DNA of 64,000 nucleotides, from the NCBI RefSeq assembly GCF_017315945.1, contig NZ_JAFLWI010000006.1, positions 62,001-126,000 on the forward strand, written 5' to 3'. The stretch is from Candidatus Enterococcus courvalinii. Lineage in GTDB: Bacteria > Bacillota > Bacilli > Lactobacillales > Enterococcaceae. Made by a program: the position numbers and the translations under genes. This document shows positions 56,450 through 64,000 of the stretch, piece after piece. Within the stretch, counting starts at the first letter, position 1. The number at the start of each line of letters is the position of its first letter. Below the pieces are notes generated by a model. That model saw only the letters and a list, made by a program, of their open reading frames with translations, was not told the origin of the DNA and searched no databases.

Positions 56450-58177
56450 ATGTCTTGGGAACAAGTTTATGAACAATGGGCAAACGAAGTGAACCTAGAA
56501 GAAAATTTAAAACAGCAATTAACTGTATTGAGTCAGGATTCTAAACAATTAGAAGATGCTTTTTACGCGCCTTTAGGATTTGGTACAGCAGGAATGCGTG
56601 GCATTTTAGGCCCTGGTATTAATCGTATGAATATTTACACAGTCCGTCAAGCAACAGAAGGGCTAGCACGTTTCATGGATGCACAAGATCCTGAAACAAA
56701 ACGTCGTGGCGTAGCAATCGCTTATGATTCACGTCATCAATCACCAGAATTTGCGATGGAGGCTGCAAAAACATTAGCCAAACATGATATTCCATCATTT
56801 GTTTTTGAAAGTTTACGACCAACACCAGAATTATCTTTTGCTGTTCGTCACCTGAATGCGTTTACTGGGATCATGATTACAGCATCTCATAATCCTGCTG
56901 CTTATAATGGGTACAAAGTTTATGGCGAAGATGGAGGACAAATGCCACCTGCTGATGCCGATGCCTTGACTAAATATGTACGTGAAGTCAGCAATCCGCT
57001 AAAAGTCGAAGTGATGTCAGATGAAGAAGTAGAACACAGTGGTCTGATTTCAATTATTGGCGAAGAAGTAGATAATGCTTATTTAGAAGAAATGAAAGCT
57101 GTAACGATCGACCACGAATTGATCGAAGAAATGGGCAAAGACTTAAAACTAGTTTACACACCTCTTCATGGAACTGGGAAAATGTTAGGCGAAAAAGCCT
57201 TAAAGCAAGCTGGTTTTGAACAATTTGTGTTAGTTCCTGAACAAGCAATTCCAGATCCTGATTTTACAACGGTTCAATCTCCAAATCCGGAAGAACATTC
57301 TGCTTTTGAGTATGCAATCCGTTTAGGTGAAAAAGAAGGCGCTGATTTGTTGATTGCAACAGATCCAGATGCCGATCGTCTTGGTGCTGCTGTTCGTTTA
57401 CCTGATGGTTCGTATGAAGTATTAACAGGGAACCAGCTTGGCGCTATCATGATTCAATATATCTTAGAAGCACATCAAGCAAGAAATACGATGCCAGCGA
57501 ATCCAGCAGTATTGAAATCGATCGTATCAAGTGAATTACCAACTGCGATTGCGAAAAACTATGGTGCAACGATGTTCAATGTACTAACAGGATTCAAATT
57601 TATTGCTGAAAAAATCCAACAGTTTGAAGAAGACCATTCACATACGTTTATGTTTGGTTTTGAAGAAAGCTATGGCTATTTAGTTAAACCATTTGTACGC
57701 GATAAAGACGCAATTCAAGCATTAGTTCTACTGGCTGAAGTTGCTGCTTTTTACAAGAAACAAGGGAAAACATTGTATGATGGCTTACAATCCATTTTTG
57801 AAACGTATGGTTACTATGCAGAAAAAACGATTTCTGTTACCATGAGTGGTCAAGAAGGATCAGCTAAAATCGCGGCGTTAATGGAAAAATTCCGTCAAGA
57901 AGCACCAACTGAATTCGCAGGTGCCAAAGTATTACAAACAGAAGACTTCAAAAAATTAACAAAAACAGATGTATCCGGAAATGTCGAAGTATTAACGACA
58001 CCACCTTCTGATGTCTTGAAATATATGTTAGAAGAACAAGGTTGGGTAGCAATTCGACCTTCTGGTACAGAACCAAAGATCAAGTTCTACATTGGAGTTA
58101 AAGGAAACTCACAAGAAGATGCTGAAGCAAAAATTGCAGCTTACGAAGCGAGCATCCAAGCAATTACAAAAGACTAA
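56450..58177 (+). CDS. pgm: phospho-sugar mutase, phosphoglucomutase (PgcA-like)
   Basis: A 575-residue alpha-D-phosphohexomutase. The phosphoserine loop ITASHNPAAYNGYKVYGEDG (Ser about 146), the metal loop ATDPDADRLG, the sugar-binding GFEESYG and the phosphate-binding RPSGTEPKIKFY are in order. It interconverts glucose-6-phosphate and glucose-1-phosphate, supplying GalU and also joining the glucosidase products to glycolysis or wall polymers. AGAAAGAGGTG precedes the ATG. Confidence 0.95.
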   Translation: MSWEQVYEQWANEVNLEENLKQQLTVLSQDSKQLEDAFYAPLGFGTAGMRGILGPGINRMNIYTVRQATEGLARFMDAQDPETKRRGVAIAYDSRHQSPEFAMEAAKTLAKHDIPSFVFESLRPTPELSFAVRHLNAFTGIMITASHNPAAYNGYKVYGEDGGQMPPADADALTKYVREVSNPLKVEVMSDEEVEHSGLISIIGEEVDNAYLEEMKAVTIDHELIEEMGKDLKLVYTPLHGTGKMLGEKALKQAGFEQFVLVPEQAIPDPDFTTVQSPNPEEHSAFEYAIRLGEKEGADLLIATDPDADRLGAAVRLPDGSYEVLTGNQLGAIMIQYILEAHQARNTMPANPAVLKSIVSSELPTAIAKNYGATMFNVLTGFKFIAEKIQQFEEDHSHTFMFGFEESYGYLVKPFVRDKDAIQALVLLAEVAAFYKKQGKTLYDGLQSIFETYGYYAEKTISVTMSGQEGSAKIAALMEKFRQEAPTEFAGAKVLQTEDFKKLTKTDVSGNVEVLTTPPSDVLKYMLEEQGWVAIRPSGTEPKIKFYIGVKGNSQEDAEAKIAAYEASIQAITKD

Positions 58178-58186
58178 GGAATTTGA

Positions 58187-58228
58187 GACTGACAGAAAAA
58201 GTGGTAAACTTTAGAAGTCAGTCTTTTT
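58187..58228 (+). terminator. terminator of pgm
   Basis: GACTGAC / GTCAGTC with inner AAAGT / ACTTT, followed by TTTTT. It ends just before the ribosome binding site of the ArsR gene. Confidence 0.75.
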
Positions 58229-58249
58229 GGATAGTTGGAGGTGAAGCCT

Positions 58250-58543
58250 TTGTCAGAGGTTCAAGGAACAAAAATTGAAAAAATCAGTCAGCTATTTAAA
58301 ATGTTAAGCGATCCAACACGTTTAAAAATTTTATTGTATCTAAAAAATGGTGAACAAAACGTCACAGCCATCAGTCAAGCTGTAGAAATGGAACAATCTG
58401 CTGTTTCCCATCAGTTACGGTTACTTCGAGAAAACAAAATCGTTCGTTCTCGCCGTGAAGGAAAAGCAATCCTATATGTGCTGGATGACTCCCATGTTTT
58501 AGATATCTTAGAGCAGACTGTCAAGCATGTGGAGCATGACTAA
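58250..58543 (+). CDS. ArsR/SmtB family metal-sensing repressor (CzrA-like alpha5 site)
   Basis: A 97-residue winged-helix repressor: MLSDPTRLKILLYL, recognition helix MEQSAVSHQLRLLRENKIV, wing RSRREGKAILYVL. The C-terminal helix has DSH, ten residues, then HVEH, the D-x-H-(10)-H-x2-H pattern that forms the alpha5 Zn/Co site of CzrA and SmtB. The cysteine-type arsenic site is absent. It should lose DNA when zinc binds and so derepress an efflux gene, yet none is adjacent. The TTG at 58250 is 5 bases after GGAGGTGA and is preferred over TTG 58235, which lies before that box. Confidence 0.87.
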   Translation: MSEVQGTKIEKISQLFKMLSDPTRLKILLYLKNGEQNVTAISQAVEMEQSAVSHQLRLLRENKIVRSRREGKAILYVLDDSHVLDILEQTVKHVEHD

Positions 58544-58602
58544 GAAAAAAATTTTAACAGGCAGTTATTTCAAGCAATAAAGACCAATGAAGTTTTATTA
58601 GA

Positions 58603-58650
58603 GAAAAAAGTGAACCTAAATCGTTAGCGGATTTAGGTTCACTTTTTTCG
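58603..58650. terminator. bidirectional terminator
   Basis: AAAAAAGTGAACCTAAATC / GATTTAGGTTCACTTTTTT with a short loop, between the ArsR gene and the convergent PPDK regulator gene. Confidence 0.93.
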
Positions 58651-58675
58651 TTAGTGCGAAATAAAAATCAGTGAA

Positions 58676-59536
58676 TTAATCGGAAGTTTCAGAAGTTTCT
58701 GTTCCGTAGTAACTGTGGTCTTCTAATTCCAGGGCATTTAAAATCAAAGAGGCTGTTTCTTCAATGGAAAGAGAGGCAACGTTGATGACCACACATCCAA
58801 GCTTTTGATAAAGATCATTTGCAAAATCTAACTCCGCACGAATTTTTTCAATATCAGAATAAGCAGTATCTGGATTTAGTCCATAAGAACGCATACGTTC
58901 TTTCCGAATACTGTTTAAAATATCTGGATCATTGGTTAAACCCACAATTTTTTTAGGATCTACTTCCCACAATTGTTTTGGAATATGTGCTTGTGGAATC
59001 AAAGGCAAGTTTGCAACCTTTAAATTTTTGTTGGCTAAAAATAAACTCAAAGGTGTTTTGGAAGTACGAGAAACCCCCAGTAAAACAACGTCTGCTTCTA
59101 AAAAACCACGAGGGTCTTTGCCATCGTCATATTTCACTGCAAATTCCATTGCTTTGATTCGTTTAAAATAGTTCTCATTCAATAAATGAAGTGCGCCGGG
59201 TTGACGCGTAGGTTGAATGCCAGTTCGCCGTTCAATTTCAGCTACAGGTGGCGTCATGACATCGAAGCTAAACAATTCATTTTCATCACAAAATGTTCGA
59301 GCTGTATCGATCAATTCTTGATTGATCAAAGTGTGGAGAACGATGGCTTGCTCTGCCAAAGCATCGTTTAATGCATTGAGCAACGTTTCTTTGTCCGTGA
59401 CAAAGGTTCGACGAAATAAATTGAACTCGACACTTGGGTATTGAGCCATTGTTGCTTGTGCTAACTTGGTCGCTGTTTCGCCAGCGGAATCAGAGATGAC
59501 AAAAAAAGTAACTAATTCAGTTGAATCTGAAGCCAT
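58676..59536 (-). CDS. pyruvate, phosphate dikinase regulatory protein (kinase/pyrophosphorylase)
   Basis: A 286-residue DUF299 (PSRP) protein. The N-terminal FFVISDSAGETATKLAQATM, the P-loop GVSRTSKTPLSLFLANK (about residues 152-168) and IPKQLWEVDPKKIVGLTNDP define the family, which uses ADP to phosphorylate, and phosphate to dephosphorylate, a Thr in PPDK; a related protein acts on PEP synthetase. No PPDK gene is in the window, so the partner is elsewhere or the target differs. It is divergent from zur. Confidence 0.92.
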   Translation of the reverse strand: MASDSTELVTFFVISDSAGETATKLAQATMAQYPSVEFNLFRRTFVTDKETLLNALNDALAEQAIVLHTLINQELIDTARTFCDENELFSFDVMTPPVAEIERRTGIQPTRQPGALHLLNENYFKRIKAMEFAVKYDDGKDPRGFLEADVVLLGVSRTSKTPLSLFLANKNLKVANLPLIPQAHIPKQLWEVDPKKIVGLTNDPDILNSIRKERMRSYGLNPDTAYSDIEKIRAELDFANDLYQKLGCVVINVASLSIEETASLILNALELEDHSYYGTETSETSD

Positions 59537-59626
59537 AAGAAAAACCTCACTTGCTTTTTTTTTGGCTTTATTATACCATACTCTGGAACGCGTACTTCGT
59601 AATCATTTTGATTTGGAGGAAGAGGA

Positions 59627-60055
59627 ATGAAAAAGCAAACATTAATTGAACAATCTTTGGAAACACTCAAAAATAACGGATTTAAATACACGAAAAAAAG
59701 AGAAGCTTTATTGACTTACTTGGTAAAGCGTAATCGCTATGTCTCTGCTAAAGAAGTCTTTGACTATATGAATGAAACATTTAAAGGTGTAAGTTACGAT
59801 ACGATTTACCGGAATTTACATGATTTTGCTGAGCTGGATTTATTAGAAGAAACGGACCTGAATGGAGAAATGAAATTCCGCTTTCATTGTTGCCAGGGAG
59901 AAATTGGGCATCATCATCATTTTATCTGTACCGTATGTGGCAAGACAAAAGAAATCCATATGTGCCCAATGAACTATTTTGAAGAACAACTTGGGGGATG
60001 CACGATTGAAGGTCACCGATTTGAAATCTTTGGACGTTGCGAAGATTGTCAATGA
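59627..60055 (+). CDS. zur: Fur family zinc uptake regulator
   Basis: A 142-residue Fur-fold repressor. The winged helix (LKNNGFKYTKKREALLTYL, GVSYDTIYRNLHDFAELDLL) is followed by the His-rich metal region GHHHHFICTVCGKTKEIHMCP and the second CxxC near the C-terminus (FGRCEDCQ). The two CxxC pairs make the structural zinc site. Overall it follows Bacillus Zur much more closely than Fur or PerR. With zinc it represses zinc importers, none of which is adjacent. GGAGGAAGAGGA precedes the ATG. Confidence 0.85.
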   Translation: MKKQTLIEQSLETLKNNGFKYTKKREALLTYLVKRNRYVSAKEVFDYMNETFKGVSYDTIYRNLHDFAELDLLEETDLNGEMKFRFHCCQGEIGHHHHFICTVCGKTKEIHMCPMNYFEEQLGGCTIEGHRFEIFGRCEDCQ

Positions 60056-60106
60056 TTCAATAAAATAAAATAACAACTAATAAATCGAAAAAAAAGAAAG
60101 AATCCC

Positions 60107-60135
60107 TTGACGGTCAAAAGAGCATTAGCTATAAT
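60107..60135 (+). promoter_or_regulatory. promoter of rpsU
   Basis: TTGACG (60107-60112), 17-base spacer, TATAAT (60130-60135). It leaves a leader of about 75 bases before rpsU. Confidence 0.8.
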
Positions 60136-60217
60136 GTTTAAAGGACAGTTTGTTTTTTGGGATAATTATTTCAATAGCACTACGGTTACTTTTTAAGCTC
60201 GGAGGGAGGGAATTAAC

Positions 60218-60394
60218 ATGTCAAAAACAGTCGTTCGCAAAAACGAATCACTTGACGATGCTCTTCGTCGCTTCAAACGTTCCGTGTCAAAAGCGGGTAC
60301 TTTACAAGAATCTCGTAAACGTGAATTCTACGAAAAACCAAGCGTGAAACGTAAGAAAAAATCTGAAGCAGCTAGAAAACGTAAAAAATTCTAG
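60218..60394 (+). CDS. rpsU: 30S ribosomal protein S21
   Basis: A 58-residue basic protein, the normal length for Firmicute S21. It begins [20 protein letters not shown] and has the family pattern [20 protein letters not shown] near the end. It sits on the 30S platform near the anti-Shine-Dalgarno end of 16S rRNA. A strong GGAGGGAGGG ribosome binding site lies before the ATG. It forms a short operon with yqeY, which starts 26 bases after the stop. Confidence 0.98.
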   Translation: MSKTVVRKNESLDDALRRFKRSVSKAGTLQESRKREFYEKPSVKRKKKSEAARKRKKF

Positions 60395-60420
60395 TTCTTT
60401 GATGAATTGGAGCTGGTAGT

Positions 60421-60867
60421 GTGTCACTACTAAGTAGATTGAACGATGACATGAAAGCAGCGATGAAGGCAAAAGAGAAAGAAACTTTGCAAGTCATTCG
60501 TATGATCAAGTCATCAATACAAAACGAGCAAATCAAAGTAGGCCACGACTTGACGGAAGATGAAGAATTAACAGTGTTGTCTCGCGAGATGAAACAACGT
60601 CGTGATTCTTTACAAGAGTTTGAGCAGGCAGGACGCGATGATTTAGCTGATAAAGTAAAAGGCGAAATTGTAATTGTCGAAAAGTATATGCCAGAACAAC
60701 TTTCTGATGATGAAATTCGACAACTTGTTCAAGACGCTATTGCACAAACTGGTGCTTCATCTGTTAAAGAATTTGGTAAAGTAATGGGTGTTATCATGCC
60801 TAAAGTCAAAGGAAAAGCAGACGGAAATCAAGTGAATGCAATCGTTAAAGAACTATTACAAGCTTAA
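60421..60867 (+). CDS. yqeY: GatB/YqeY domain protein
   Basis: A 148-residue helical protein: [20 protein letters not shown] at the N-terminus and a C-terminal part like the tail domain of GatB ([40 protein letters not shown]). That domain contacts tRNA in the amidotransferase, so tRNA binding is possible, but the function of free YqeY is unknown. The start is GTG with GGAG 7 bases before. The rpsU-yqeY-phoH order is conserved in Firmicutes. Confidence 0.93.
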   Translation: MSLLSRLNDDMKAAMKAKEKETLQVIRMIKSSIQNEQIKVGHDLTEDEELTVLSREMKQRRDSLQEFEQAGRDDLADKVKGEIVIVEKYMPEQLSDDEIRQLVQDAIAQTGASSVKEFGKVMGVIMPKVKGKADGNQVNAIVKELLQA

Positions 60868-60879
60868 TTTTGTAATCTG

Positions 60880-60911
60880 AACCGCAGACAGAAATGTTTG
60901 CGGTTTTTTTC
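60880..60911 (+). terminator. terminator of rpsU-yqeY
   Basis: AACCGCAGACA / TGTTTGCGGTT (one mismatch) with a short loop, followed by T7. Confidence 0.9.
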
Positions 60912-60978
60912 TGTCGTTTGAAGAAAATAGTTGTGTCAATGCCCCGTTTTTTATTTGCTATATAGTTTTCTATGAGTG

Positions 60979-60987
60979 TGGTAAAAT
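60979..60987 (+). promoter_or_regulatory. extended -10 promoter of phoH-pgpH
   Basis: TGGTAAAAT lies 37 bases before the phoH start. No clear -35. Confidence 0.5.
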
Positions 60988-61024
60988 AGACAAGAAATGA
61001 AAGAGATAAAGGAGATGTCTATTT

Positions 61025-61996
61025 TTGACAGAAGAGTCCATTTCTTTAGAGATTAGATTAACAGCAGCTGATGATGCCAGCTTGCTTTTTGGTGCACACG
61101 ACAAACATATCAAACTCATAGAAGATGCAACCGATACCGTTATCAATACTCGTGGTGAAACAATTCAACTCATTGGGACAAATGAACAAGTGCAATTGGC
61201 TAGTTCAGTTATCCGTACACTACAAGAATTGATCAAACGAGGAATCCATATCAGTACACCAGATGTGGTAGCAGCGATAAATATGGGACGAAAAGGTACC
61301 TTAGATTACTTCATCGAGATGTATGAAGAAGAAATTGTGAAAGACAGAAATGGCAAACCTATTCGGGTAAAAAATAGCGGACAAAAGAAATATGTTGAGT
61401 CTGTCAAACACCATGATGTCGTTTTTGGTATTGGTCCTGCTGGAACTGGGAAAACCTTCCTTGCAGTGGTGTTAGCAATTGCTGCATTAAAAAAAGGCGA
61501 AGTCCAAAAAATTATCTTGACTCGACCAGCTGTTGAAGCAGGAGAGAATCTGGGCTTTTTACCGGGAGACCTGAAAGAAAAAGTGGATCCTTATTTACGT
61601 CCAGTTTATGATGCACTTTATCAAATCTTTGGGTTAGAGCATACGAATCGTTTAATGGAACGAGGCGTAATTGAAATTGCACCTTTGGCGTATATGCGTG
61701 GTCGAACATTAGATGACGCGTTTGTTATTTTAGATGAGGCACAAAATACGACTGTGGCTCAAATGAAGATGTTCTTGACTCGTCTTGGGTACCAATCCAA
61801 AATGATTGTCAATGGAGACACTAGCCAAATCGACTTGCCAAGAGGGACGATGAGTGGCTTAGTTCATGCTGAACGTACGTTGAAGCAAATCAAAAAAATT
61901 GATTTTGTTAATTTTGAAGCCAGTGATGTTGTACGACATCCAGTAGTTGCTGAAATTATTCAAGCGTATGAAAAAGCCGATCTTCATCAAGAATAA
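61025..61996 (+). CDS. phoH: PhoH family ATPase
   Basis: A 323-residue P-loop protein. An N-terminal KH-like region (about 5-75, with LLFGAHDKHIKLIED and QLIGTNEQVQL) precedes the ATPase: Walker A GPAGTGKTFLAVVLAI, LTRPAVEAGENLGFLPGDL, Walker B AFVILDEAQNTTVAQMKMFL and VNGDTSQIDLPRG. It is a predicted RNA-acting ATPase of the PhoH/YbeZ group. YbeZ works with the endonuclease YbeY, whose gene normally follows pgpH and should lie just beyond the window. The start is TTG with AAAGGAG 9 bases before. Confidence 0.95.
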   Translation: MTEESISLEIRLTAADDASLLFGAHDKHIKLIEDATDTVINTRGETIQLIGTNEQVQLASSVIRTLQELIKRGIHISTPDVVAAINMGRKGTLDYFIEMYEEEIVKDRNGKPIRVKNSGQKKYVESVKHHDVVFGIGPAGTGKTFLAVVLAIAALKKGEVQKIILTRPAVEAGENLGFLPGDLKEKVDPYLRPVYDALYQIFGLEHTNRLMERGVIEIAPLAYMRGRTLDDAFVILDEAQNTTVAQMKMFLTRLGYQSKMIVNGDTSQIDLPRGTMSGLVHAERTLKQIKKIDFVNFEASDVVRHPVVAEIIQAYEKADLHQE

Positions 61997-62019
61997 GCTT
62001 TGCTTAGGAGGATAAGCAC

Positions 62020-64000
62020 ATGTTGAATAAAACAATCCGGCAACTGCAGGCAAAATTAGGAAAAGCGTTTTTGCCCTTGCTGTTAGCTGTGTTTTTTGTG
62101 ATCATTTGTGGGGTGACTTTTAGTAGTGTCAAACAAAAAGCAAATGATTTTAGAGAAGGACAAGTAGCTGAAGAAAGTATTCGTGCAACCAAAACGATTG
62201 AGAATACAGAAGAGACCGAGCAAAAGAGAAAGTTGGCAGCCGAAGCAGTCACACCAGAGTATACCTATCAGCAAGATTTAGCAGCCGATCAAAATGATCG
62301 AATCAAGCAATTATTTGATTTGATCAATAAAACAAATGAGGCAATCGATAAGGCATATGATGAGAAAGTCAAAAAGGCCAGTGATGATGCGAATATTCCT
62401 AAACCAACGATTGATGAAAGAATTGCAGCATTAAAGAAGAATTTCGAAACAGTAAACGTAGAAGATGTTGCATTTTATCAAAAGTTACCTAGTAATTTTT
62501 ACACGCTCATTTTCGGTATGACGGAAGATGAATTGTTGACTGTTCGTGATGAAAGTCTGAAATTGATCGATGAACAAATGAGTAAGCAAGTGAGAGAAAG
62601 CGATGTTGACACCTTTAAGCAAGAAGCGCAAGATAAAATCCAATATCTCAATGTCACTTCTGCGCAACAACAAGTATTGAATTATTTAGTAGATCAAGGA
62701 ATTGTAGTAAATGATGTGCTTAATGAGAAGAAGACAGAAGAACTAAAAGCGACCGCACGTGAAGCTGTTCAGCCAGTAATGATTTTCCAAGGAGAGATCA
62801 TTGTACGTGAAGGGAATCAAATTGATGCAGCTGCAATGAAAAAATTGGAATTGTTGGGATTGACCAATCAAACAACTTCGATCTTTCCGTTAGTTGCAAT
62901 GATTTTGGCCGTGCTTTTACAGATTATTGTCTTAGGCTATAATTCATTGCAATTCCATGACTCAGAGAAACGGACAGAATATGTCTTATTTTATGTCACA
63001 GCGATGTCTTTGAGCATTATTATGATGAAGTTTTTCCAATTATTCCAAACAGAACAAGCAACTTATATCCCGCTGTTTTACCCAGCGGCGTTTACACCAC
63101 TGGTCTTAAATTTCTTCCTTAATCGAAGAGCGGGGATTGTGGCGGCACTTTTCCAAGCTGTATCAGCGTTATTTATCTATTATGGTTCTATTGGGACAAA
63201 TACCTTAACTGTGTTATTAGTTTCCTATCTATTTTCGGGTTTGATGGGGACGATTGTTCGCCGACAACGAATTTCTGAACAAGGTATGCCCGCTGTTTTA
63301 TGGGTAATTGTCTTCCCAACACTGATGAATATTATTTTGATTGTTTATCAAGGTATGAGTTTTAGTGATGGAACGACTTGGTTGACTTTGGTTTGTGGAG
63401 TAACTGGTGCATTGTTATCTTTCTTACTAACAATGGGGTTACATCCTTACATTGAGTTGATGGTGACAGATGATAGTGTGATCATCTTAAATGAGTTGAG
63501 CAATCCAAATCATCCATTATTGAAACAATTGCTAGAAGAAGCGCCAGGTACCTATCACCATAGTATGATGGTGGCTAATCTAAGTGCAAATGCGGTAGCA
63601 GAAATCGGTGGCCGTTCGTTATTAACTCGAGTGGCTTGTTATTATCATGATATTGGAAAAATCAAACATGCTAGTTTTTTTGTTGAAAATTTACCTTCTG
63701 GTGCGGAAAATCCACATAACTTCCTGTTACCAGAAGATAGTAAACAAATTATTTTTGGTCATGTGACAGATGGTGCTAAAATTCTAGAAGAATATGGTAT
63801 GCCTGAAATGGTCATTGATATTTGTCATCAACATCACGGAACAACGTTGATGCGGTATTTCTATGTAAAAGCAAAAGAACGTAACCCAGAAGTCACAGAG
63901 GAACAGTTCCGTTATCCAGGACCGAAACCACAAACAAGAGAAGCCGGAATCGTCAATATTGCTGATAGCTGTGAAGCAGCTGTCCGTGCAATGGATCATC
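62020..64000 (+). CDS. pgpH: cyclic-di-AMP phosphodiesterase PgpH, 7TMR-HD family (3' truncated by window)
   Basis: The frame runs from ATG 62020 (AGGAGG 8 bases before) to the window end without a stop, 660 codons. A short N-terminal TM (about 16-36) is followed by an extracellular 7TMR-HDED domain (about 40-285), seven TM helices (about 288-480) and a cytoplasmic HD domain (from about 505). The HD metal motifs are GTYHHSMMVANLS, CYYHDIGKIKH, FGHVTDGAKILEEYG and CHQHHG, followed by NIADSCEAAVRAMDH at the window edge. PgpH hydrolyses c-di-AMP to pApA, which controls potassium and osmolyte balance and envelope stress. Co-transcribed with phoH. Confidence 0.95.
   Translation, partial: MLNKTIRQLQAKLGKAFLPLLLAVFFVIICGVTFSSVKQKANDFREGQVAEESIRATKTIENTEETEQKRKLAAEAVTPEYTYQQDLAADQNDRIKQLFDLINKTNEAIDKAYDEKVKKASDDANIPKPTIDERIAALKKNFETVNVEDVAFYQKLPSNFYTLIFGMTEDELLTVRDESLKLIDEQMSKQVRESDVDTFKQEAQDKIQYLNVTSAQQQVLNYLVDQGIVVNDVLNEKKTEELKATAREAVQPVMIFQGEIIVREGNQIDAAAMKKLELLGLTNQTTSIFPLVAMILAVLLQIIVLGYNSLQFHDSEKRTEYVLFYVTAMSLSIIMMKFFQLFQTEQATYIPLFYPAAFTPLVLNFFLNRRAGIVAALFQAVSALFIYYGSIGTNTLTVLLVSYLFSGLMGTIVRRQRISEQGMPAVLWVIVFPTLMNIILIVYQGMSFSDGTTWLTLVCGVTGALLSFLLTMGLHPYIELMVTDDSVIILNELSNPNHPLLKQLLEEAPGTYHHSMMVANLSANAVAEIGGRSLLTRVACYYHDIGKIKHASFFVENLPSGAENPHNFLLPEDSKQIIFGHVTDGAKILEEYGMPEMVIDICHQHHGTTLMRYFYVKAKERNPEVTEEQFRYPGPKPQTREAGIVNIADSCEAAVRAMDH

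Overview
This 64 kb window is a chromosomal segment of a low-GC Gram-positive coccus, almost certainly Enterococcus (best fit the E. faecium group; species cannot be fixed from the sequence alone). The reasons are the liaXYZ daptomycin-response operon, a single-gene EpuA after murA, the hprK-lgt-gpsA-galU and pepQ/ccpA arrangements, comFA/comFC next to a long-form hpf, and lactic-acid-bacterial gene families throughout. It looks like core genome: there is no prophage, insertion sequence or CRISPR array. The window opens inside atpG and closes inside pgpH.

Layout. 0-6.4 kb: end of the F1Fo-ATPase operon (atpG-atpD-atpC), a DUF1146 membrane protein, murA, epuA, yidD, a GNAT, a ROK kinase and a small DUF2969 protein. 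6.4-7 kb: tRNA-Tyr and tRNA-Gln, then a small lysine-rich ORF. 7-12 kb: a TetR regulator divergent from a 1413-residue 2-hydroxyacyl-CoA-dehydratase-activase-type Fe-S protein, with a 38-bp palindrome between them. 12-17 kb: GntR/UTRA regulator, YigZ, DUF7662-like protein, an orphan PTS IIB, comFA-comFC, hpf. 17-24.5 kb: secA, prfB (with programmed frameshift), ftsEX, cls. 24.5-30 kb: pstS-C-A-B1-B2-phoU preceded by a long imperfect inverted repeat. 30.4-32.8 kb: liaXYZ. 33-38 kb: hprK-lgt-gpsA-galU, DUF948 and YtxH proteins. 38-46 kb: pepQ divergent from ccpA, a class A PBP, nfo and mntH. 46-50 kb: yneF and a heterodimeric ABC exporter. 50-55 kb: a beta-glucoside-6-phosphate catabolism cluster (RpiR regulator, GH4, HAD, GH1). 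55-64 kb: trxB, pgm, a CzrA-type ArsR, PPDK regulatory protein, zur, rpsU, yqeY, phoH, pgpH.

The most interesting signal is not a gene. A family of 120-121 bp repeats occurs at three unlinked sites (after phoU, pepQ and mntH). Each array begins 0-3 nt after the TAA stop codon, is in the sense orientation of the upstream gene, and lies between that stop and the intrinsic terminator, so it would be part of the mRNA 3' UTR. Four full units can be aligned. They fold into one long hairpin whose closing stem sits at constant offsets, and differences between copies are compensatory. I do not recognise this element; it may be an undescribed structured-RNA or mobile 3'-UTR repeat.

Regulation that can be read from the sequence includes cre-like sites near ccpA, the GH4 cluster and the IIB gene, a DtxR/MntR-type box at mntH, a palindrome in the promoter spacer of the GntR gene, and many intrinsic terminators that divide the window into short transcription units.
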